Source of the DNA: Amborella trichopoda
Taxonomy: Eukaryota > Streptophyta > Magnoliopsida > Amborellales > Amborellaceae
NCBI RefSeq assembly: GCF_000471905.2
Contig: NW_006498137.1
Span: forward strand, 856,123-920,122
Length of the DNA: 64,000 nt
Direction: 5' to 3'
Positions 56,886 through 64,000 of the stretch are shown here, in pieces (positions within the stretch are counted from its first letter, which is position 1; each line of letters opens with the position of its first letter). Under the pieces are notes generated by a model. The model was not told the origin of the DNA, searched no databases, and saw only the letters and a program-made list of their open reading frames with translations. The position numbers were made by a program, and so were the translations under genes.

Positions 56886-57240
56886 ATGGAATTGACATTT
56901 CCTGAAATTCGGCATAAAATGGAGATACAGGACTCCCTCACAGAAATGTCAATTCCATCATTTGGTCTGGGCTATTTTTATGAAATATATCTCCAGGAGT
57001 CCCATTTCCAGGGATCCAAACGGGCCGTATTAGAAGTAGGTCTTGAGCTTCATATGGATCGAGCTATCTGAAAGCGAAGCTCTAGGATGCAAAAGTACTA
57101 CTGTTGGATGGAATCCTCGCATACAAAATGAAGATAAATTGTCTCCTCTACCTGAGTTTAACAAAGCAGTGCCATGGCTGAAAAAGAGTTCGTACTTGGC
57201 TGAAGCTCCCTCTATGGCTGTGCTGATCTTTGAGGACTAG
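56886..57240 (+). other. MITE-like hairpin followed by a coding-like fragment, unidentified
   Basis: A hairpin-forming pair (TGGAATTGACATTT at 56887 and AAATGTCAATTCCA at 56944) lies next to a CAGGGATCCAAACGGGCC word common at MITE ends. After it, an open frame to 57240 reads ESEALGCKSTTVGWNPRIQ and LPEFNKAVPWLKKSSYLAEA, which looks like real protein. I do not recognise the family. It may be a captured or leftover exon. Confidence 0.3.
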
Positions 57241-58308
57241 TTAACGACTCTTGCTGCCGCATCTCAGAATGGGGTAGCCAAGTCAGTGAATCTCCAACCG
57301 TCAAAATAAGGCGTACCTCCAAACTATGTCATGCACTGTTGTTATTGAAAATTTTAAGGACGGCTTGAGAATCTATTTTCATTTTTAATTATAAAATTTC
57401 AAATTTCAAAAATAGTTCAAATAAAGCAGATCTATAACCGCTTGCGATATGTAATATTTTTGGGACCTGCTATCTCTATTCTTCCTTTTTTTTTCTCTTT
57501 ATTCCATATCCATATATCTCAATGTTGAGGCAATCAAGTAGATGGTTTTCTATTTCCATTCTAACCCTTTTCCAATGGCTTTTTGAGGTGCACTTTGACT
57601 CTATTATCTAAGATGCCAACCTTATATAAATTTTTTCCTAAAAATATTGGAGCTAAGATTCTCCTACAGCCACATATTCCCTACCATGTATGATACACTA
57701 GTTGGAAGTAAGCTAACTAGGCTTAATAAAGAGAATGAAATGGAGTTAAAAAAAATTATATAAAACAACAAGGAGGCAGAGGGCTCATTCTTCTCTATCA
57801 AGTTATTTGTGTTCCTCATTTCTGGTAAAAAACCATAGTTAAAAAAATAGTTAAAAAGGCCCAGATGGTGTTTAATAAAAAATTGTGTACTTTAGGTTGG
57901 CCTGCAAGGTTTCATTGTGATGAAATTGTAAAAAGTGATTGATTATTTTTTTTGGATCATGTACCCGATATTCAAATTAGTTACTGTTTATCTTTTTATT
58001 TCTCTGGATTCCTCGTGTTCGGGCTTCTTTATATTTGCCGGATTTGCAATGCATGGATAGAGAGAGAGAGATCCAATTGTGGGTATGTACATAAAGAGAG
58101 AGGGAGGGAGGAGGGGCCCAACCTCGATTTTTTGTGGGGATTCGAAATGTGTGCGTTTTGATGTGTGCTTTTTCAGAGAGAGAGAGAGAGAGATAGAGGC
58201 CGTACTTGGAGAGGGTATGGACACTGAAGTCTGCTTTTGTTTAATATATGGAGTATGTTGTGTGTGTTAAGTGTCTTTCTTTGTCTTTACTATGTACTAT
58301 ATATAATC
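57241..58308. other. Intergenic, GA-rich at 58040-58200
   Basis: No gene is recognised. Open frames at 57952-58270 cross two GAGAGA runs and are not supported. Confidence 0.5.
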
Positions 58309-58806
58309 AGTGTTGGTTCAACTTGGAATGGAATCAATCGAGTAAATCAAAATCGGTTACTGGTTGAGTTAGTTTTGTCCGATTTAGGTGATCCGGTCAG
58401 TTATTTTTAAATTTTTTTAAAAAATATATATAAAATACCAAAAAATTAAGGATTTGTTTGTAAGGTGTTTTTAACTGTTTTTTATTATTTTGGTAAAAAC
58501 TGAAATGTATTTTGTCAACGAAAACTTCTTTTTATAACTTTTCTTCTTTTTTATAGTATTTTTAAATAACCCTTGGACACATGGATTTTTTTACTTCTCA
58601 ACTTCATTTAGATGTGTTTTGTCTAATTATGCTTTAAATGTACATTTCATATTTTTTTAGAATTTTTTTGTATTCCTTTAATCTTTTAACGCTTTTCGAC
58701 TGTCCGAGACCTATCCAATTAAGACGGGTGAATTTGCCGGTTTCCGAGTTATTCAGACCCAGCCCATGGCCAATTTCAAGGTCTAGTTCGATTTTGTTGA
58801 ACACTG
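58309..58806 (+). mobile_element. Possible MITE with CAGTGTT ends
   Basis: The left end reads CAGTGTTGGTTCAACTTGG; the inverted right end reads CAGTGTTCAACAAAATCG. The interior is AT-rich with GGTTACTGGTT and CCGGTTTCCGAG blocks near each end. No clear target-site duplication is seen. Confidence 0.45.
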
Positions 58807-59798
58807 CATAAGATTATATAAAAAACAGGCGTATAATTTTTATCTCCAAATAATTAGTTTTTGAAAAATATCTCCATACTTTCTATTTTTAAGTTTCATT
58901 TCACAATAGACTCAAGGTTTTAAAAGATATATTAAGACATAAAAATTGTAGATTTTATTTAATTTAAACCTGTTTTTTTAGGCCAAACAAATCTAAAAAG
59001 ACATATCTTCTCTCTCTCGCCCATTACCCCTCTCAATCTCTCTCCCTCTCGGTGCCCATTACGTCTCTCTTGCCTGTCAAAAGAACTCACGGCATCCAAG
59101 CTCTTCAATTTCTCACTCCAAAACAAAATCTTTCACCCATCTCTCTCTTTTGGGAAACTAGTTTATTAGTAAGGCAAACCTCATCTTAGACTATTATGAT
59201 CTCCCTTTCTATTGATGGCAGAAAATAACCACTGAAATTCTCAGAGAGAAAGTGCCTTTCTCTCTCTAAATTCTCTTATTCTTCTAAGTTCTAACAATTG
59301 AGCCAGCATTGAGAGAGAGAATGCATGGTTCTATAATATCAAAACCCGAAACCCCACTAAAACTATTACAACTACCTCTATATTGATAGCTAATAATAAA
59401 CACGGAACGGGTCTTTGGTCACGCTACTAAGATTGGACCAAGCTTACAAGATGAGAGAGAGATAAAGAACTTCAAAGCCCGGTTGGAATAAGGTGGTTTG
59501 GAGAAATTGAGAGAGGTAATGGGGAACGAGATAGGAAAAATGGGGGGAAGGCTTTTAAGGAGGTCAGGAGAAGATGTAATGGGCAAGAGAGAGAGAGTTT
59601 TGGGGGCTACCGATCCATGGTGGTTTTGGGGATCCGGTGGTTTTGGGGATCCATTAGGGGGGGGTTCCCCCCCCCCCCACCCCCAAACATAACCAATACA
59701 TAACTGACTGGTTTTGAGTCCAAACCGACCGACTAATAACAAACTAGGCAGTTTTCTAAAAAACTGGGTAGTATTTTTAGAAAATGGGAGTTTTATTA
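58807..59798. other. Intergenic, CT-rich and G/C homopolymer stretch
   Basis: CT-rich sequence (59000-59290), then a G-rich block (59520-59660) ending in a palindromic run GGGGGGG TT CCCCCCC (59656-59678). The open frame at 59419-59742 on the minus strand is Pro-rich from this composition and unsupported. Confidence 0.45.
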
Positions 59799-61165
59799 GG
59801 AAAAATTACGTAAATATCCACTTTAGTTTACATTATTATCAAATACTTTTTGTTATTATTGATATGTCCATTTTTTGGACTTCATAACAATTTTTTTTAG
59901 AAAGACAAAACTTCCTTTTTTTTGGTTTTTCAAAAGTCAAATTCAAGCCAATTTTGGTTTTTGAAAAACTTAAAATTTTTCAATCTTGTGGGTCCTCTAC
60001 GTATTCTCTCTCTTCCACCGAAAAATCAATCTACGTAATTTGATCATGGCCCAAAACATCTGTTTTGCATTGTGAAATACTTCTTCACTAGCAGAGTCAT
60101 TCCATTGAACAACATTTGTGCACATTCCCATCACTTTCTTTGTTTTACAGAGCTTTTTCCAGTGGATGCCGCATACTAAGGTGCAGAACTCCTCTCCCAC
60201 GAAAGCACGATGGGTTTCCAAAATCCTGGAGTCAGAAAAAAAAAACGCAACGTCTAATATAAAGATTTAAAACAAACCAAAACACAGTGCAAGAAAACCC
60301 CCCTCATCTCTATCTCAACACCACGCAAGAGAATCTCCCTCGAGAAAGAAAGGAAATAGAATAGGGAAAAGTGGATGAAAAGGATCAATAGAGAAAACCA
60401 TGTACAAGACAAAAAAGCCGTAATAATCGATACCCAAGCAAATGTCACATAAATTAAAAAAAACTAAGCCAAAATAAAATGGAATACCAAACATGATTCT
60501 AAAAATGATTTCTTAATAAGCAGATATCTCATGCAAAATCTACCAACCTAACCCCAAAAAAAAATCAATAGAAAAAAAAAAGGAAGAAGCCCAACTTTCA
60601 AATTCAGAGATGATAACCCCAAAGTTCAAACAGAGAACCAACAAATTCTTAGAGATTAGAATAAGGGCTATGATTAACCCAAGAATTACACGATCAAAGA
60701 AAAGACCCGAACAGAACGAAAACTAGGCTCACAAGAATACCTACTTAATTTTCAAAAAAACAACAAAAACCCTAAAAAAAAAAAACGCCTTCAATTGATA
60801 CCCAAGAATCCAAATAAATTGCGTAGACTGGTTTCTCGATGGAAGAGAGAGAGGTTGAGCGAAAATACGCAAAGGACCCACAAGAGAGAAAAATTTTCAG
60901 TTCTTGAAAACCAAAAATTTTAAATTTCAGTTTTCACCAAAAATTTAAAATTTTAGGTTTTTCAAAAACCGAAATTTAAAATTTTCAGTTTTTCAAAAAT
61001 CGAAATTGACATAATTTTGGTTTTTGAAAAGCCGAAAATGGGTAATTGCCTTTTTTAAAAAAAAATTGTTACAAAGTCTAAAAAACAGACATATCAATAA
61101 TAACAGAAAATATTCAATATTTTGATAATAACGAAAACTAAAATGGATATTTACGTAATTTTCCC
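59799..61165 (+). mobile_element. Pack-MULE-like element with long terminal inverted repeats
   Basis: The left end GGAAAAATTACGTAAATATCC mirrors the right end GGATATTTACGTAATTTTCC. The inverted arms extend roughly 220-300 bp (59799 to about 60020; about 60840 to 61165). They include ATTATTGATATGTCC against GACATATCAATAATAA and GGTTTTTGAAAAACTTAAA-type blocks against their inverses. There is no transposase. The unique interior carries coding-like sequence on the minus strand (59997-60250), so host DNA seems to have been taken in. Nine-base flanks (GTTTTATTA / TCTTTTTTT) do not match well, so a duplication is not proven. Confidence 0.65.
59997..60232 (-). pseudogene. Captured exon-like fragment inside the Pack-MULE-like element
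   Basis: On the minus strand an acceptor (TGACTCCAG, at about 60230) leads into an open frame with THRAFVGEEFCTLVCGIHWK, KKVMGMCTNVVQWND and SASEEVFHNAKQMFWAMI before it runs into the left inverted arm. The Cys/Trp-rich, protein-like composition and the acceptor suggest one exon plus part of an upstream intron taken from a host gene. I believe it resembles an uncharacterised plant protein but cannot name it. Confidence 0.5.
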
Positions 61166-62800
61166 TCTTTTTTTATACTGTACAACTCACGGTGGAACAT
61201 CAACACTGGTAATATTTAACAGCTAGGGAAAATGTGCTGTGCACATGCTCCATACATTGTAATCATAAGCAGCATCCCAATCTAACACGTGGGTGAACAG
61301 TGTTGGAGGAAGACTGGGGCCACCGAACAATCTTCCCCTTGTATTTCCCATAATCTCTCCATCACTAGGCGACTGATTGATCCAGCGATGACTACTATAA
61401 TCTTGCCATTACCATGACCATATGGATCACAAATATTTCGGAATATTACTTTGAAATTTAAACAACTTTAACACTTTTTTAAAAACTTCAAACTTGAACG
61501 ACCATGTCCTAAGCATGTCCATCACAATTTGGCAAAAACGGATTGTACATTGGCCAAACAAAGAGGTTTTCCCATTTAGACCTGTCCTAAGGTGTGTCTG
61601 AAACTGGATTGTCCATTAACCAAACAAGAGGTTTGCTAGTTTAAACCCATCCAAGTATTTGGGTTTTATATGCATATGGATTAGAATATGTCTAAACCAT
61701 TCGGTTCATCTAATTTTGCAACTAGTTTTAATAAAGGGATTGTACACTCTAAGAATACTTACTTTTGATGTAAAGAAATCACAATCACTCATGTCCATTA
61801 GATATAAAGCCGATTGCTATAAAGCCTTTTGCTCGGGATTTGTCAACAAATTTAAAAAAATTTCTATTGAACTTTGAGCCAAGTTGCACACCCCCAACTC
61901 GTTTCCACATCCACCAGCCAGCCAAAGGTGATTGTGATCTCCTTCTACCACTGTGTACTTTCCTTTCAAGTAGCAAAAGAAAAGCAAGAATATTTGGTCA
62001 ACCTAAGGGCAGACTGCTTTGTTTCACCACAAATTCCCCACGCACATTCTCTTGGATCCGGCAAAGAAGATCGTAAAATGAATCCCCTGAATATGAGTTC
62101 TTGAGGAGGAAAAATGAAGTGACCCTCAGAGGAAAGAAAAAACAATGTTAGAATAAAGCCTTAGAAGGATTCATTCGACCCCAAAGTAAGTAAAGTAAGA
62201 ACTATAGAAAGAGACAATATACTTTTGGTACAAGGAAATTACAATCAATCTTGTCCATCAATTTTCAAATTGGGTGATTGTACGAGCATCAATGACCAAA
62301 CCCAAAGTTCAAAAAATACTTCCAAATGTCATGACCCACCCAATTTGACATAAAATGGTTAGGAGTAATTGTACCTCTTTATAACAATGATAAATGGTCT
62401 CATAATATACAATCCCAAAAAGGAAATTATCTCCCCAATTTACTCCTCTTGGTCCAAGTGGATACGTGTGCCAAATTTGGTGCAAAAAAAAAAATCCCTA
62501 ATGCCCTAAGAATGCAGGACAGACTAAATGATTTCCCAAAAAAAACATTAATGCAAATCAAACATATTTATGCACATTAATGGTCAGGAGTAATTTGTAG
62601 CATGATTTTCTATGGAAAGATGGCAAGAAGATTCCAAGGGCATTTTTCACGTTGCATACAAGAAGGCTAAGTTCCATTTCAAACATATTTATGCACAATC
62701 AACAAAAGTTATGCTATATAAGGAATTTCAAACAAAATCAACATCATTCTTATTTCTCATTCCGGCAGAAGGAAACTCGACAATGGGTTTGAATTCTTAC
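61166..62800. other. Intergenic, with two copies of the palindromic MITE family
   Basis: A MITE half lies at 61736-61810 and a fuller copy at 62213-62416, both related to 44664-44798. Near-identical words TTTGCCAAA..GATTGT/CCAAACAA.GAGGTTT repeat at 61530-61640. The open frames at 61840-62104 and 62612-62902 have no recognised protein; the latter is antisense to an exon-like segment. Confidence 0.45.
62213..62416 (+). mobile_element. Palindromic MITE, copy with both arms
   Basis: GACAATATACTTTTGGTACAAGG on the left side (only core words quoted: AATATACTTT and ACAATCA) mirrors AATGGTCTCATAATATACAATCCC on the right (core words GGTCTCATAATATA). Internal blocks CAAATTGGGTG and CACCCAATTTG-like words are inverted copies, so the element folds. 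Confidence 0.55.
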
Positions 62801-63881
62801 CTCTTCCCGGGTGAAAAAAGCTCATATCATGTTGAAACAGTGGAGAAATATGTACATAGAACAATCTTCTCATTCTCAGCAATTGATACCTCTTTCCTGT
62901 AAGGGACACCAAATTAAACATTTTTTGTTACAATCTTCTCAGATTTCATTTAAATAATTTAAAATAACCAGCGACTGAATTTACCTAATAGTAAAAGAAC
63001 ACCCCTCTAGATATGCCAGACAATATATCTAATCAGAGGAGTCATTTCAGTGGGCAAAACCATTCATGCATGTCTATATCTCAAAGGGCAAATCAAAGAC
63101 ACAAGTTGAGAATCCAAGCTGCCAAATTGTAAAGTCCAAAAATGCAGTACTAAACAAGAACGAAGTCGAGAAAAGGGAAAAATCATGTCAATTCTCAAAA
63201 ACATCCGAAAGGATTCAGAACCGTGGGCTGATAACAATTTATTAGGCACATATTATGTAAAATTCGACATTTGTACTATAGAATTTTAACGATGTTTCTA
63301 CACAATTGTTTTTTATTAAAATCTCGTGTTTACTTATGTAGAGATAATTTTGTAAAAAATTTATTGCTTATTCACGAGATCATTAGATGGGAACTTATTA
63401 ATGGTGTTTAGTTTTCACTGAAATAGTAATATTCTCTGCCACTTCCAAGTTCACAAAATCTTTAATCAACTTCAAGTCTTCAACAAGCCATTATGGATTA
63501 TGGGTAACATGAACATAGCTCTCAAAGGCAAGAAAGTGTGCACAAATGCAGACACACAGGCTGACTGGATCTTATAAAGTGCCATTACAGCAGCTTTATA
63601 TGTGTGCCCATTATATTGGTCTCCAGTGCTGCACCAATAGCTAAAGAATAAATTCAATTAAGCTAGAAGATTGGAGGACAATAATCCAGTCACATTGCAC
63701 AAAAGCAGAAAAAATTCAGGAATTCTAGAAGAATGGTTTTAACATACCATGGTGGATGAATACGAATCAACTTTCCAATTTCTATTTCTACATCCATGCA
63801 GATCCTTGAACTAAAAATAACAGTCCCAAAGCTTTCTCCGACATCTTCTATGTTTTGTGAGCTCTTAATGCCCTGACAGCT
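62801..63881 (-). CDS. Two exons of an unidentified (possibly SPIDR-like) gene, partial
   Basis: Exon A (63881-63748) has acceptor TTTGCAG and donor ATG/GTATGT. It reads SCQGIKSSQNIEDVGESFG, VIFSSRICMDVEIEIGKLIR and IHPP, ending in phase 2. Exon B (62896-62801) starts at acceptor CTTACAG, completes the Trp codon, and reads KEVSIAENEKIVLCTYFST, with donor AAGAG/GTAAGA. The joined IRIHPPW...TYF pattern reminds me of the OB-fold region of the DNA-repair scaffold SPIDR, but this is a guess. Exon B contains an in-frame TGA (62829-62827), so the gene may be broken, or exon B may end differently. More exons should lie to the right on the minus strand, outside the window. Confidence 0.45.
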
Positions 63882-64000
63882 CTGCAAAAATGAGGGGAGC
63901 ACGATACAGTGGACTACACAAAAGATGGAACTGAAAATAATTTCTCAAATTACGTAAAGCGGTCTGGAATTTAAACTAGGTCCAATCAATAGAAAATTGC

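Noticed and set aside
59419-59742. 107-codon Pro-rich open frame on the minus strand
   Set aside because: It is produced by G/C homopolymer sequence and has no conserved motif.
62612-62902. 96-codon open frame on the plus strand
   Set aside because: It is antisense to an exon-like segment with good splice sites and has no recognised domain.

Overview
This window is nuclear DNA from a flowering plant. The evidence is spliced genes with long AT-rich introns, GA/CT microsatellites, LINE, LTR, MULE-like and hAT-like elements, an endogenous caulimovirid remnant, and protein sequences matching plant homologues. The introns are long (3.9 kb in the eIF2B-delta gene; about 13 kb span for the cyclin H gene), which fits a repeat-rich, perhaps woody angiosperm, but I cannot name the species. 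There are three assembly gaps: 11720-11766, 29600-30207 and 51317-51336.

Layout, left to right. Positions 279-4345 hold a decayed caulimovirid polymerase fragment, cut off by a decayed L1-type LINE. Positions 5105-11127 (+) are the last five coding exons of eIF2B delta; its N-terminal exon(s) are not seen and probably lie left of the window. Its last intron holds two 5'-truncated RTE LINE copies with clear target-site duplications. Positions 11.1-25.9 kb are mostly repeats: a duplicated block at 11.8 and 22.2 kb, a ~180-bp tandem repeat, long-terminal-inverted-repeat elements, and a few exon-like pieces. Positions 25941-39181 (+) are a complete cyclin H gene (CDK-activating kinase/TFIIH subunit) of about 15 exons, with a GC-AG intron and several transposons in its introns.

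Positions 39954-43934 (-) are a non-autonomous LTR retroelement without visible gag or pol. Its interior carries the N-terminal pieces of two unrelated cellular genes, SKIP (SNW-domain splicing factor) and CTP synthase. This is the most unusual object in the window. Positions 46703-46862 (-) are a U1 snRNA gene with a plant snRNA promoter (USE plus TATA). Positions 49258-49690 (+) are a broken HSP90 pseudogene. Positions 51557-55466 (-) are a BPG2-type (YqeH-like, circularly permuted) chloroplast GTPase gene with three frameshifts, a lost splice donor and a nonsense codon, so probably a pseudogene. Positions 59799-61165 are a Pack-MULE-like element with a captured coding piece. The right edge (62801-63881, -) holds two exons of a gene I cannot name firmly.

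The genes do not form a pathway. eIF2B delta (translation initiation) and cyclin H (transcription and cell cycle) are ordinary housekeeping genes with intact exons; U1 works in splicing. The rest is mainly transposon biology, with repeated capture or decay of host gene sequence.
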